A stretch of 64,000 nt of DNA. Origin: Geomonas ferrireducens. Lineage in GTDB: Bacteria; Desulfobacterota; Desulfuromonadia; Geobacterales; Geobacteraceae. Of the stretch, positions 25,118 to 33,783 are shown one piece after another (within the stretch, counting starts at the first letter, position 1; each line of letters begins with the position of its first letter). The notes under the pieces were generated by a model. It worked only from the letters and a program-made list of their open reading frames with translations. It did not search any database and was not told where the DNA came from. Location of the stretch: positions 185,001 to 249,000 of the forward strand of contig NZ_SSYA01000001.1 in the NCBI RefSeq assembly GCF_004917065.1. The letters are read 5' to 3'. Both the position numbers and the translations under genes were made by a program.

Positions 25118-25975
25118 TTACTCCTTGGCGACCAGCACGATCTCGATCCTGCGGTTCTTCGCCCGTCCCTCGTCGGTGTCGTTCGGCGCTACCGGCTTGT
25201 ACTCGCCGTAGGCCACCGCCGCGAGGAGCGCCGGGTCAAGCCCCTGCTGCTGCAGGTAACGGGTCACGTTAAGCGCGCGCGCCGCGGAAAGCTCCCAGTT
25301 GGTGGGATAGCGCTTGGCGAGCTGCCCTACGATCTGGACGTTGTCGGTATGCCCCTCGATGCGCACCGCCTTGTCCTTCACGTTTTTCAGTATGTCGACC
25401 ACCTTCTGCAGCACGACGAGCCCGTCAGGCTTCACTTCCGCCTTGCCGGAATCGAAGAGCACGGAATCGACCATGTTCACGGTCAGTTTACCTTTAAGTT
25501 CAGAGATGGTCACCTGTCCCTTGGAGATCTCCCCTTTCATCTGTTCCAGGAGGTCGCCGTAGGTCTTGCTCGCCTTTTGTACCTCCTCCTCCTTTTGCTT
25601 CTGCAGTCCGGCGATGTCGTCCTTAAGCCGCTTGTTCTCACCCTCCACGTCGCCCAGCTTGCGGCTTAACTCGCCGATCTTCTGGTTCTTCGCGTCCGCC
25701 GTGGAACGAAGCGACTCCTCGAGCCCCTTCTTGTCCGCCGTCAGCGCGCTCCGCTCGCCGGTCAAGGTCGCCACCTCGCCGTCCAGCCGCTTCACCTCGT
25801 TTTTCAGCTGGTCGTTCTCCCCCATCAGGATGTTGTACTGCCCTCGCTGATCCTTGAGGTTCTTCTCCAGGTTTTCCGCCTCCATCTGTTTCTGCTTATA
25901 GGTGCCGCTCGTGACGCACCCGGAAAGGGCGAGACAAACGAGGGCTGAGAGACAGACGGACAGTTTACGCTTCAT
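25118..25975 (-). CDS. OmpA-family lipoprotein with coiled coil
   Basis: 285 residues from ATG 25975 (AAGGAGGAG upstream). Lipobox LALSGC, then about 120 residues of heptad-like coiled coil (ENLEKNLKDQRGQYN to QKQKEEEVQ), then an OmpA C-terminal domain (VLFDSGKAEVKPDGLVVLQ, RIEGHTDNVQI, NWELSAARALNVTRYLQ, NRRIEIVL) that binds peptidoglycan. It probably spans from a lipid anchor to the wall, like Pal or YiaD-type proteins. No tol genes are adjacent. Confidence 0.9.
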   Translation of the reverse strand: MKRKLSVCLSALVCLALSGCVTSGTYKQKQMEAENLEKNLKDQRGQYNILMGENDQLKNEVKRLDGEVATLTGERSALTADKKGLEESLRSTADAKNQKIGELSRKLGDVEGENKRLKDDIAGLQKQKEEEVQKASKTYGDLLEQMKGEISKGQVTISELKGKLTVNMVDSVLFDSGKAEVKPDGLVVLQKVVDILKNVKDKAVRIEGHTDNVQIVGQLAKRYPTNWELSAARALNVTRYLQQQGLDPALLAAVAYGEYKPVAPNDTDEGRAKNRRIEIVLVAKE

Positions 25976-26114
25976 ATTCTCCTCCTTGGAACTAAATGAT
26001 GTGCGATGCCAAAGCACAAGTATGGCGCGTAAAGCGGATGTTGCAATGAGGGAGTGTGCCGTGACTGGATGAAAAGTGGTATAATGCTAGGCAGAGAGAG
26101 AGGAGGTATCAGCT

Positions 26115-26294
26115 ATGAGAGAAACGAAGATGCCGACGACTCCGAAGCGTAACGTTGCAATGGAACAGGGGAAGAAGAACCCGGCGATGCTCGCCAAACA
26201 TGAGATGATGATCCGGCGCGAACCGAACCACAACGTCCACGTCATCACCCCCCACGGCCACGTGCAGAGCGGCCGCAAAGGTCGCAGTGCCTGA
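26115..26294 (+). CDS. Small basic protein of 59 residues
   Basis: An AGGAGG site lies eight bases before ATG 26115, a TATAAT box is at 26080-26085, and an intrinsic terminator follows the stop by about 25 bases, so this is a complete small transcription unit. The product is basic, rich in Met, Lys, His and Pro (KRNVAMEQGKKNPAMLAKHE, NHNVHVITPHGHV). I do not recognise it. It is probably real because all expression signals are present. Confidence 0.7.
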   Translation: MRETKMPTTPKRNVAMEQGKKNPAMLAKHEMMIRREPNHNVHVITPHGHVQSGRKGRSA

Positions 26295-26319
26295 GCCCCC
26301 AGCTCACGGCGCGACGAAG

Positions 26320-26350
26320 CCGGCACCCGTCACGGGGCCGGCTTTTTTAA
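26320..26350 (+). terminator. Terminator after the 59-residue gene
   Basis: GCCGGC and GCCGGC arms extended by AA/TT around ACCCGTCACGGG are followed by TTTTTTAATT. Confidence 0.8.
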
Positions 26351-26414
26351 TTACACGCCGAAATTCCAACGAGCATGGTGTACGCCCCCCCACGAAGCGC
26401 TGCACGGGCCTTGA

Positions 26415-26452
26415 CGTCCCCCCCTTTGCGAAGGGGGGACAGGGGGGATTTG
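26415..26452. repeat. Dispersed intergenic repeat, hairpin-only copy
   Basis: CCCCCCTTTGCGAAGGGGGG followed by ACAGGGGGGATTTG, the same 3' half as the repeats at 21692-21790 and 32026-32125, but without their 5' half. Confidence 0.8.
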
Positions 26453-26502
26453 TCTCACCGATGTTCAAACAAAAATAACCGCCAGCGGTGCCACCACTGC
26501 GC

Positions 26503-27003
26503 CTAAGTCGCCCTTTCGAGGTAGACGCAGACAAGGAAATGTCCCGGCCCCTCCCCGAAGGCAAGGGTGAGGGTATCCGGCGCCGCCCCCATGCTGAGGA
26601 CGTACTCGCTGCCCGACATCACCGAAGGGGTCGACAGGCGCACCTCGTGACCGTTGGCAACGAAGTGGTGCTTGAAGGACCCCCCAATCATGTTGGCGAC
26701 TTCACCGAGCGCGTCGCGCACGTCATCGTCGCACTCGGTGATCTCCATGCCCAGCATCTGCGAGGCGAACGACAGCGCCGTCGCCTGCTCCGCGTGGATG
26801 GCGATCATGCCGTTGTAGCTCCCGGCGAGACCGACCATAGCCGTCACGCAGTCGGTGAACTTCGTCACGGCTTCCACCGGAGTGGAGGACGGCAGCTCCA
26901 CACCCACCATGGTCGAAAAGATCTCCCGGACGTCCCCGTCGAGATACTCGACCAACTGTTCTTGTGTCGTGTTCAACAGTTCCAGAATGGCAGCGCTTAT
27001 CAT
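26503..27003 (-). CDS. CheX-like chemotaxis phosphatase
   Basis: 166 residues from ATG 27003. The motif DALGEVANMIGGSFK contains the E-x-x-N pair used by CheX/CheC phosphatases to dephosphorylate CheY-P, and TAMVGLAGSYNGMIAIHAE and EVRLSTPSVMSG fit the fold. It starts eight bases after the PilZ gene stop and is likely co-expressed. Some CheX-like proteins in this group act outside chemotaxis, so the target receiver is unknown. Confidence 0.85.
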   Translation of the reverse strand: MISAAILELLNTTQEQLVEYLDGDVREIFSTMVGVELPSSTPVEAVTKFTDCVTAMVGLAGSYNGMIAIHAEQATALSFASQMLGMEITECDDDVRDALGEVANMIGGSFKHHFVANGHEVRLSTPSVMSGSEYVLSMGAAPDTLTLAFGEGPGHFLVCVYLERAT

Positions 27004-27011
27004 ATCGTTTC

Positions 27012-27737
27012 CTATGTGACCAGTTTGTCCCGGTCTTCGTCTTTTGGAACCCTCAGCAAGGCGAGCAGCGCCTCGTGCAGTTCCTCGGTCAACTCGCCAA
27101 AAGCAATTCCTATCCCCGGCAGACGCCGCTCCCCCCAAGGTTGAATGCGTACAACAACCGCCTGTGCTGTGACGCTGACATCATGACTCGGCATCAAGGT
27201 GACGCTGATCTCCTCCCCCGCCTGGTAGCGCTCCGGATGCATCGAGAGGATGAAGGCGCCCCCCCAGGAAAGGTTCAGCGTAGCGCCACGCTCATCCCCA
27301 ACGAGGACCGGAAGCGAGATATCCCGGCGCCGGTGCTGCCTGAGGGGCCTCGCGGTGAACGCCGCGCAGGTCTTAAAAAAGAAGTCCTTGAGGTTGCTGT
27401 CCTGCTTCGCGTTTCCCGGCATGATCATCGGGATCAGCATGTTCCCCATCGACTTCACACGGAGGGTCGGGTAGAGCTCGGTCAGGGTGTGGGCGATCAC
27501 CTTCTCCTCGTCCTTCGCCTTAACCATGGTCACCAGGTCGACGAGTATCCCGCTGAAACTACGGACCAGTGCATGCTCCTGGGCCTCCCTGAAAGAAGCG
27601 CAGGGAACGGCACACGATCCGTACGCGACCGGGTTCGCCGCCAGCGCCGCTCTCGACTGGTCATCGTAAGCGATGGCCAGCACTGCGGGCACATCATGCT
27701 CCGGTTCTTCACCCGGTGGAAAACTCGACATCGACAC
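27012..27737 (-). CDS. PilZ-domain protein with pseudo-receiver N-terminus
   Basis: 241 residues. The N-terminal 110 residues look like a receiver fold without the phospho-acceptor pattern (VLAIAYDDQSRAALAA, SGILVDLVTMVKAKD). The C-terminal PilZ domain carries the c-di-GMP motifs RQHRRRDISLPV and NLSWGGAFIL (D/NxSxxG). It likely binds cyclic di-GMP and, with the downstream CheX-like protein, modulates motility or attachment. The start may be 27737 or the second Met at 27731. Confidence 0.85.
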   Translation of the reverse strand: MSMSSFPPGEEPEHDVPAVLAIAYDDQSRAALAANPVAYGSCAVPCASFREAQEHALVRSFSGILVDLVTMVKAKDEEKVIAHTLTELYPTLRVKSMGNMLIPMIMPGNAKQDSNLKDFFFKTCAAFTARPLRQHRRRDISLPVLVGDERGATLNLSWGGAFILSMHPERYQAGEEISVTLMPSHDVSVTAQAVVVRIQPWGERRLPGIGIAFGELTEELHEALLALLRVPKDEDRDKLVT

Positions 27738-28013
27738 CCCTTTTTCCCGAATTCGTCTCGTACCCCTCTCTTTTCGTCCTAGCGGTAATTTTTTGTAGTC
27801 TTTTCTTGCAGCGGCTTTCCTTCCCGGAGCGCCCCCCTTCTATCCCCGGGTGCTCACGCGCATCGTTTACGAAAGAGAAAACTCATATTGCACGAACCTT
27901 CGTCTCCTGTTAATATAACAGCGGTCTATTTTCGCACCGTGCGAGAAACGACCCGGAGAACCAAGCGCAAGATAAGCGCCCTCCATCAGGGCGGGACACA
28001 GACGAGGCACAGC

Positions 28014-28472
28014 GTGAAAGAAACGGACAGGGTCGTGGAAGCGCCGAACGAAAACAAGAAGCCTCTCGCGCTGGTCCCGCTGACCGGCGTCTACCTCCTT
28101 TCCATGCTCGTCACCCTCTCCCACCTGGGCGATCCGTTCCCCTTCATGGGAAGGCTGTACGAGGGCGATGCCGCCGAGCATCTGATTTTTGCCGACAGCA
28201 TCCTTTCCCTTTACCTCATCATGGGGATCCTGAAGCGGCAGCGGCTTACGCTTTGGCTGCTCATCGGCTACAACTTTCTAGCGAGCTGCAACGGCATCTC
28301 CAACCTCTTGCTTCTGCCGGTGCAGCACGTGATGACCGCCACCGGGACCATGGTTCCCGACTACCACTACCGCGTCAACGCCTTCTGTGTCTTCGTCCTC
28401 TTCCTGCTACTGAACGTCTTTCTCTACTTCAACCGCAACCGCTTCGACAACAGATCCATATACCTTTGGTAG
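28014..28472 (+). CDS. Small integral membrane protein (four helices)
   Basis: 152 residues from GTG 28014; an in-frame TTG at 27888 would add a 42-residue basic extension without hydrophobic character. Four hydrophobic segments: LVPLTGVYLLSMLVTLSHLG, LIFADSILSLYLIMGIL, LWLLIGYNFLASCNGISNLL and FCVFVLFLLLNVFLYF. I do not recognise the family. It has a clear terminator behind it and stands alone. Confidence 0.6.
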   Translation: MKETDRVVEAPNENKKPLALVPLTGVYLLSMLVTLSHLGDPFPFMGRLYEGDAAEHLIFADSILSLYLIMGILKRQRLTLWLLIGYNFLASCNGISNLLLLPVQHVMTATGTMVPDYHYRVNAFCVFVLFLLLNVFLYFNRNRFDNRSIYLW

Positions 28473-28481
28473 CCCCAAAAT

Positions 28482-28518
28482 AAAAAAGGGCCATGCCGTC
28501 GGCATGGCCCTTCTCTTT
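28482..28518. terminator. Bidirectional terminator between convergent genes
   Basis: AAGGGCCATGCC and GGCATGGCCCTT form a perfect stem around GTC, with A-run before and TCTTTT after, between the membrane-protein gene (plus) and the acetate permease gene (minus). Confidence 0.85.
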
Positions 28519-28543
28519 TATTCAGTTTATGAAGAGTAGGCTG

Positions 28544-29170
28544 TTACGCCTTCACCTTCTCAGCCGCGAGGACTTCGGAAGGCTCGGCGTCTTTGAGCCA
28601 TGCCTCGCCCACCGGCAGCTTGATGCCGGACTCGGCGTACACGCCTACCGCCATCAGGTAAAGCGCGGAGAATGCGCAGATGAGCAGGTCGTAAGCGGCG
28701 AAGGTCCCGGCGAGGGCGCTGCCGGTGAACTCTTTCACGTCAAGGCCGATGAAGCCCAGAAGCAGGGTGAGGAAGATGAACGCAAGCGTTGCGTGGTGTT
28801 TCATCGATGCGATGAAGAGGATGAAGGTGAAGATGGTCCAGGCCACGAGGTAGAAGCCGAGGTCAGTCGCGCTGAAGGCGAGGGTCGGATAGGATTTCGC
28901 CAGTTCGGGGCTCTTCCCGAAGATGATCATCAGGCACAGCGAGATCCAGAAGGCGCCGTAGCCGGTGAAGGCGCAGAACCCGAAGTTGTTGTTGGTTCTG
29001 AACTCCATCAGGCCCGCGATCAGCTGCGCCGTACCGCCGAAACAGAGCCCGAGCCAGAGCACGGGGGCGATACCGCACCAACCGAGGTTGTGGCATTGCA
29101 GCACGAAAGTCGTCATTCCGAAGCCGGCAAGGCCGACCACCGCGGGATTTCCCAGTTTCACATCACTCAT
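28544..29170 (-). CDS. satP: Acetate/succinate permease, GPR1/FUN34/YaaH family
   Basis: 208 residues from ATG 29170 (AAGGAGG upstream). Starts with the family motif NPAVVGLAGFGMTTFVL, followed by six helices, LIAGLMEFRTNNNFGFCAFTGYGAFW and a conserved FILFIASM segment. SatP proteins carry acetate across the inner membrane with protons. Acetate is the main electron donor for Geobacter-type organisms, so this is probably a housekeeping uptake protein. Two palindromes with TTTTGCA arms are in the upstream gap. Confidence 0.9.
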   Translation of the reverse strand: MSDVKLGNPAVVGLAGFGMTTFVLQCHNLGWCGIAPVLWLGLCFGGTAQLIAGLMEFRTNNNFGFCAFTGYGAFWISLCLMIIFGKSPELAKSYPTLAFSATDLGFYLVAWTIFTFILFIASMKHHATLAFIFLTLLLGFIGLDVKEFTGSALAGTFAAYDLLICAFSALYLMAVGVYAESGIKLPVGEAWLKDAEPSEVLAAEKVKA

Positions 29171-29612
29171 TTTTTTCCTCCTTAGCATTGCGATGTCACT
29201 TCGCTATGCATTGTGTATACGCAATTACCGTACCAGTGTCACGACGATGTGCCTCCATTAAATTACTCCGCTAATCCAACACGTTACAGCCGAGCCTCCC
29301 AGCCAGAGTCGAACGGTTATTTTTGCAGATCTGCAAAATGCGCCTGCCGCCCGATCGACAAAACGCACACAAAAAAAACGGCAATCCCGCAACTTGCACC
29401 AATTCGCACGATCATGACGGCCGTTTTCGCATAAATGCAAAAAATCGGCACGCGCCAGGGCCGTCGCGAGCGCCTGATCGCGCTGCAGTCATTCCGATAA
29501 CTTCGCCTGCGACAACGCTTTTTTCAGCCGTACCGCTAAAGTTTGGCCGGAAGGTGCCGATTGGAGAAGTCCAGCAGCACAGGTTTCTTTCACCCTTATC
29601 CGGAGGCACGTT
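29171..29612. promoter_or_regulatory. 442-bp divergent gap with two GCAT/TGCAAAA palindromes
   Basis: Lies between the acetate permease (minus) and the S53 peptidase (plus). It holds the perfect palindrome TTTTGCAGATCTGCAAAA (29321-29338) and a second imperfect one TTTTCGCATAAATGCAAAA (29424-29442). Both have TTTTnGCA/TGCAAAA arms and look like sites of one dimeric regulator. No gene is evident in the gap. Confidence 0.55.
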
Positions 29613-31877
29613 TTGAAAGTCGCGTTGAAGCTGTTTCCCATTTCCGTCCTGCTCCTGCTCGTCATGGCAGCGGGGGTCCCGTCCTCTTCCTGGGCCGGCG
29701 CCACGGCCAAGGTCAGACTCGCCGGTCACATGCCGGCACGCAGCATCGCCAATGCCAAGAGGCTTAACCGATTACCGGCAGCAACGCAGATGAGATTCTC
29801 TTTCACCCTTCCCCTGCGCAACCAGGCGGAGCTGAACGATCTATTGAAGCGCATGTACGACCCCAGCGACCCGCAGTACGGCCATTATCTCACCGGGCGA
29901 CAGTTCACCGATCGTTTCGCACCGAGCGCCGCGGACTACGAGGCGGTGAAGAAATACGCGAAAGAGATTGGGCTCACCATCACCGGCACCCATGAAAACC
30001 GCACCGTCCTCGACGTCGCAGGTCCTGCCGCCGCGGTCGAGGCCGCGTTCGAGCTGCAGATGCACCAGTACCAGGCGCAAAGCGGCCGCAACTTCATCGC
30101 CCCAGACCGCGACCCGGGCGTTCCGGGCGCCATCGCCGCATGCATAAACGGCGTCATCGGCCTGGACAGCGCCGCCAAGTGGCGCACGCACAGCCACTCC
30201 ACCCGTGCCGCCGGTCTCCCCATGGCCACCCCGTACCAGATCGGTACCGGCCCCGGGGGCGGCATGACTCCCAAGGATATCGCGGCGGCCTACAACCTCG
30301 CACCGGTAACCGCGACCGGCACCGGACAAACCCTCGCGCTCTTCCAGCTCGACGGCTACACCCCTTCCGACATTGCCGCCTATGCCAGATATTACGGACT
30401 TCCCACGGTACCTCTGCAGAACGTGCTGGTAGACGGCTTTTCCGGCGCGCCGGGTTCCGGTGCGGGAGAAGTCACCCTGGACATCGAACTGCAGATGGCG
30501 ATGGCGCCCGGTGCGAGCCGGATCATCGTCTACCAGGGGCCCAACACCACCAAAGGGGTACTCGACACCTACAACCGGATCGCCACCGACAACCTCGCTA
30601 AACAGGTGAGTACCTCATGGGGGCTCAGCGAGGGGGATAGCGGCTCCGCCTTTTTGAGCAGCGAAAACGCCATCTTCCAGCAGATGGCGGCCCAGGGGCA
30701 GACCATCTACGCCGCAGCCGGTGACAGCGGGGCCTATGACAACGGCTCCACCCTGAGCGTCGACGATCCGGCTTCACAGCCGTACGTCGTCGGCGTTGGA
30801 GGGACCAGGCTTTATCTCGACGGCAGCGGCGCATACAGCCGCGAGTCCACCTGGAACGGCGGCACGGTGTCCGGCGGGGCGGGCGGAGGCGGCGTCAGCT
30901 ATTTCTGGCCCATCCCATCCTGGCAGCAGAAACTTTCGAACGTCGCCTCCTCCGTGATGAGAAACGTCCCGGACGTAGCGCTGAACGCCGATCCCGGTAC
31001 CGGCTACTCGATCTACTTCCAGGGACAGTGGTGGATCTACGGAGGCACGAGTTGCGCGGCACCACTTTGGGCGGCCTTCACCGCCAGGGTGAACCAGCAG
31101 CGCGCAACCGGCGGCCTTTCCCCCTTGGGTTTCGCGAACCCGACCCTGTACCAGCTCGGCACCGGATCCGGCTACGACACGAGCTTCCACGACGTCGCCG
31201 ACAGCACAACGAACCTCTACTATCCGGCCATCACCGGCTACGACAACGCCACCGGCTGGGGCTCCTTCAACGGCGCGAACCTGTTCACCGCCCTGGCACC
31301 CGCGAGCTCCTCCACAACGACTACGCCCACGGTGAGCGTCCCGGCCGCCCCGACAGCGCTCAAGGCCACCGCCGGCAACGGCTACGTCGCCCTCAGTTGG
31401 AGTGCCGCCAGCGGTGCAACCAGTTACAGCGTGTACCGCGGCACCGCCCCCGGCCAAGAGGGAAGCACCCCGGTGAAGACCGGCCTCACCACGACCTCCT
31501 ACACCGACAGCGTGCCCAACGGGACCACCTACTATTACAAGGTGTCCGCCGTGAACAGCGCCGGAAGCTCGCCCTTTTCCAACGAGGCGTACGCCACTCC
31601 GACCGCGCCGCTAGCCTTCACCGGCGGGCTGTCCGGCTCGATCGGTACTACCATCGCGCAGATCCAGTGGTACACAAACCTGCCGTCCAACTCCGTCATC
31701 CGTTACGGCACCTCTTCCGGCAGTCTGAGCAAGTTGGTCTCGAGCAGCGCTCTCGTCACCTCGCACGTGCTGAAGCTCTCCTCCCTTTCCCGGAGGACCA
31801 CCTACTACTTCCAGGCCTCTTCCAGCGCCGGAGGAAGCACCATCACCTCCGGGCTCTACTATTTCCGGACGCAGTAG
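29613..31877 (+). CDS. Secreted S53 (sedolisin-type) peptidase with FN3 domain
   Basis: 754 residues, TTG start with GGAGG upstream. Signal peptide about 1-30; pro-domain about 40-190 (LPLRNQAELNDLLKRMYDP, YGHYLTGRQFTDRFAPS); catalytic domain about 200-560 with acidic residues in GEVTLDIELQMAMAPGA and the nucleophile Ser in GGTSCAAPLWAAF. These match the Glu-Asp-Ser triad of sedolisins, acid endopeptidases that activate by cutting off the pro-domain. Behind it are one FN3 domain (about 570-660) and a second Ig-like domain (ITSGLYYFRT end). Probably an extracellular protein-degrading enzyme. Confidence 0.92.
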   Translation: MKVALKLFPISVLLLLVMAAGVPSSSWAGATAKVRLAGHMPARSIANAKRLNRLPAATQMRFSFTLPLRNQAELNDLLKRMYDPSDPQYGHYLTGRQFTDRFAPSAADYEAVKKYAKEIGLTITGTHENRTVLDVAGPAAAVEAAFELQMHQYQAQSGRNFIAPDRDPGVPGAIAACINGVIGLDSAAKWRTHSHSTRAAGLPMATPYQIGTGPGGGMTPKDIAAAYNLAPVTATGTGQTLALFQLDGYTPSDIAAYARYYGLPTVPLQNVLVDGFSGAPGSGAGEVTLDIELQMAMAPGASRIIVYQGPNTTKGVLDTYNRIATDNLAKQVSTSWGLSEGDSGSAFLSSENAIFQQMAAQGQTIYAAAGDSGAYDNGSTLSVDDPASQPYVVGVGGTRLYLDGSGAYSRESTWNGGTVSGGAGGGGVSYFWPIPSWQQKLSNVASSVMRNVPDVALNADPGTGYSIYFQGQWWIYGGTSCAAPLWAAFTARVNQQRATGGLSPLGFANPTLYQLGTGSGYDTSFHDVADSTTNLYYPAITGYDNATGWGSFNGANLFTALAPASSSTTTTPTVSVPAAPTALKATAGNGYVALSWSAASGATSYSVYRGTAPGQEGSTPVKTGLTTTSYTDSVPNGTTYYYKVSAVNSAGSSPFSNEAYATPTAPLAFTGGLSGSIGTTIAQIQWYTNLPSNSVIRYGTSSGSLSKLVSSSALVTSHVLKLSSLSRRTTYYFQASSSAGGSTITSGLYYFRTQ

Positions 31878-32025
31878 CGTAGAGGTTACAGACGCCAGAT
31901 CAGCAGAAGAAAACAGCAAAACCGCACAAGTGCCGGTTCCCAAATTGTGGGGACCGGCACTCCCTCGCCCGGCTTCAGCTCCCGCCCCCATTACTCCGAA
32001 CCTTCAGCACTTTTCCATGGTTCTG

Positions 32026-32125
32026 CAAGGAATTCCGGGGAAGCACGTATGAGTTAGCCTCGAAGCAATGAGCGCGGCATCACGTCCCCCCCTTTGCGAA
32101 GGGGGAGCCTGGGGGGATTTGCCTT
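32026..32125. repeat. Dispersed intergenic repeat, copy B
   Basis: AGGAATTCCGGGGAAGCACG, then GAGTTAGCCTCGAAGCAATG, GCGGCATCACGTCCCCCC, then a CTTTGCGAAGGGGGAG hairpin and GGGGGGATTTG. It is about 85-90 percent identical by eye to 21692-21790. Confidence 0.85.
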
Positions 32126-32205
32126 GGTCGGACCATACAAGCTCCTGCTGCCGCAGCCGCCGCGCACGCGGCTTTAAGATGCAGAACAACGCTTCGCAGC
32201 CTAGA

Positions 32206-32700
32206 GGTTTGAATCCCTGTTGCTTCATTTCCATCCGCCCAACCACAGTTTAAATCCCTCCGGCGCAGTTTTAAAATCCGCTCCTCAATTCAAATCCCCC
32301 GACGGCAGTTTTAATTGCCACCGCTCGGTTTAAACTGAGCCGCCTCCGTTCAAATCCGCCGGCCAAGGTTTTAATTGCTCTTCCACCGTTCAAACTGCGC
32401 CCTCGGAGTTTCGATTGCCCCGCGAGAATTTAAATGCCTCCGCCGCCGTTAAAATTGCTGCGCAGCCGTTCAAAAACCGCGTCAGCAGTTTTAACTGCCG
32501 CACTTACCGTTCCAATCCGTCCCCCACTGTTTCGAGGATTCATCAGCAATTCCAATCCTACATCTACAGTTTTGCTCACTGCCCCTGGATTCAAATGCGC
32601 AGCGGCCAGTTTAAATTGCTGCATCGCGGTTCGAACTTTGCCGTCGGGTTTTCAACTGGTGAGGCGCCATTTCGATATACGGTAGCAGTTTTGGTGGGTG
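32206..32700. repeat. Degenerate tandem array, 20-bp period, about 25 units
   Basis: The core RTTYNAAWY recurs with its RTT at 32208, 32228, 32248 and so on to 32488 (exactly 20 bp each), then at 32509 to 32629 (again 20 bp after a 1-base insertion), and at 32648, 32669 and 32688. Typical cores are GTTTAAATCC, GTTCAAATCC, GTTTTAATTGC and GTTCAAACTGC. The other 10 bases are C/G-rich and vary freely. Because 20 is not a multiple of 3 the array does not encode a simple peptide repeat. Confidence 0.9.
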
Positions 32701-32837
32701 TCTTTGGCTGTGGGACTGGGCTTGAAGGGAGGGGTACGAGGGGAAGGAGGGAATTGCCTAAGAACTGAAGGGGTAATGGACCGAGGGCGGGGGGGAGCAA
32801 ACAGCCCACGCCGCCCTCGTCGCCAATGTTTGTTTCC

Positions 32838-33515
32838 TTACCCTACGATGATATCAACCGGAGCGCTCCAGGGGCTCGTCTCGTTATCGCCGTGGCTCCT
32901 CACCCTGAAGTAGTACCAGGCTGACCGCTCCAGGTCCGGGATGAAGATCCTGACTTTTTTGAAGTTGCCCAAGAGCTGCCACGATTGCTCGCTTGTAGGT
33001 GCGCCTTTACAGAACTGGACTTCGTAGATCCCGGCGCCGGGGTCCCTCTCGATGGTCAGGACAATTGAGCCCGGGTGATCGCCCCTCTTGGCCGTCACCT
33101 TCAACTGCTGCTTGGTGACTGAGGTCGACGCGTGGGTTCTCTTCGTCTTTTCTTTCAACTCGTGCCCCACGTTCAGGAGCAGGCTCTCATCGTTTAGGTG
33201 CCTGGCTCTCATGACGATGTAGCTTGCGTTGAAGTGGATCGACTCCAGTGTCGCGATACGCTCGAGGTCGCGTTCCTTGATGGCCAAGATATCCTTGTAC
33301 TTCGCGGCCTCTTCCTTCTGCGACAGGGCGGCGGCATGTTCCCTGAAACGCGCCGGTCCAGCCACCCAGTCCGGCATGTCCTTGCCGTGGAAGGGGTGCT
33401 GCTCCTGCTTGGTCGCGGCATCGAGCAGCCAGCCAACCAGCGCGAGATGGTTCATTTCCGCGAAATGGCTCATGACAAACACGTTGTTGGTCACGGGTAT
33501 CAACGATTGCAACAT
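32838..33515 (-). CDS. Uncharacterised protein with C-terminal FN3-like domain
   Basis: 225 residues, no signal peptide. Starts MLQSLIPVTNNVFVMSHFAEMN; the middle is helical and charged (EEAAKYKDILAIKERDLER), and the last 90 residues look like one fibronectin type III domain (GSIVLTIERDPGAGIYEVQF, AWYYFRVRSHGDNETSPWS). GAGGG lies ten bases before the ATG. A comparable layout is found in uncharacterised proteins of environmental bacteria; no function is known to me. Confidence 0.7.
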   Translation of the reverse strand: MLQSLIPVTNNVFVMSHFAEMNHLALVGWLLDAATKQEQHPFHGKDMPDWVAGPARFREHAAALSQKEEAAKYKDILAIKERDLERIATLESIHFNASYIVMRARHLNDESLLLNVGHELKEKTKRTHASTSVTKQQLKVTAKRGDHPGSIVLTIERDPGAGIYEVQFCKGAPTSEQSWQLLGNFKKVRIFIPDLERSAWYYFRVRSHGDNETSPWSAPVDIIVG

Positions 33516-33783
33516 GCTTTTCCCTCCTTATGGTAAGTTTTTCTCTCAGCGTGTTATCAGTTAGAGTAGCCTAACGGCTTTGCGTGTCAATGAATTTTTT
33601 TTAACCAAGTGATGATATTTGTTGATCCCGTGCTCTCCCACAGTTCTCCGCTTTGTTGATGCGATGGCGGTGCGGCAACCTTCCACCGACGCCGGTCCTG
33701 CCTACCGTCCTTCAGCTTGACTCACCCCACCATAAAAGGGTACAAAAGGTAGCGTTTTAATCCCAGTGAACAGAGGCTGACAG

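Larger units (their letters stand above)
31878..32837. other. 960-bp convergent gap: dispersed repeat plus 20-bp array
   Basis: No protein-coding gene is supported here; the reading frames present cross the tandem array and change composition within it. The gap holds a terminator-like GTGCCGGT..ACCGGCAC hairpin (31931-31962) after the peptidase, the second dispersed repeat (32026-32125) and the 20-bp periodic array (32206-32700). Confidence 0.75.

Noticed and set aside
32227-32260. tRNA fragments suggested by GTTCRAATCC-like words in the array
   Set aside because: The words match T-loops only by chance of the RTTYNAA core; no acceptor or anticodon stems can be built.
32206-32700. CRISPR array or protein-coding repeat in the 20-bp periodic stretch
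   Set aside because: No constant repeat with unique spacers of 30 bp or more; units are 20 bp and degenerate. The open frames that cross it show no 20-residue protein repeat and no ribosome site.
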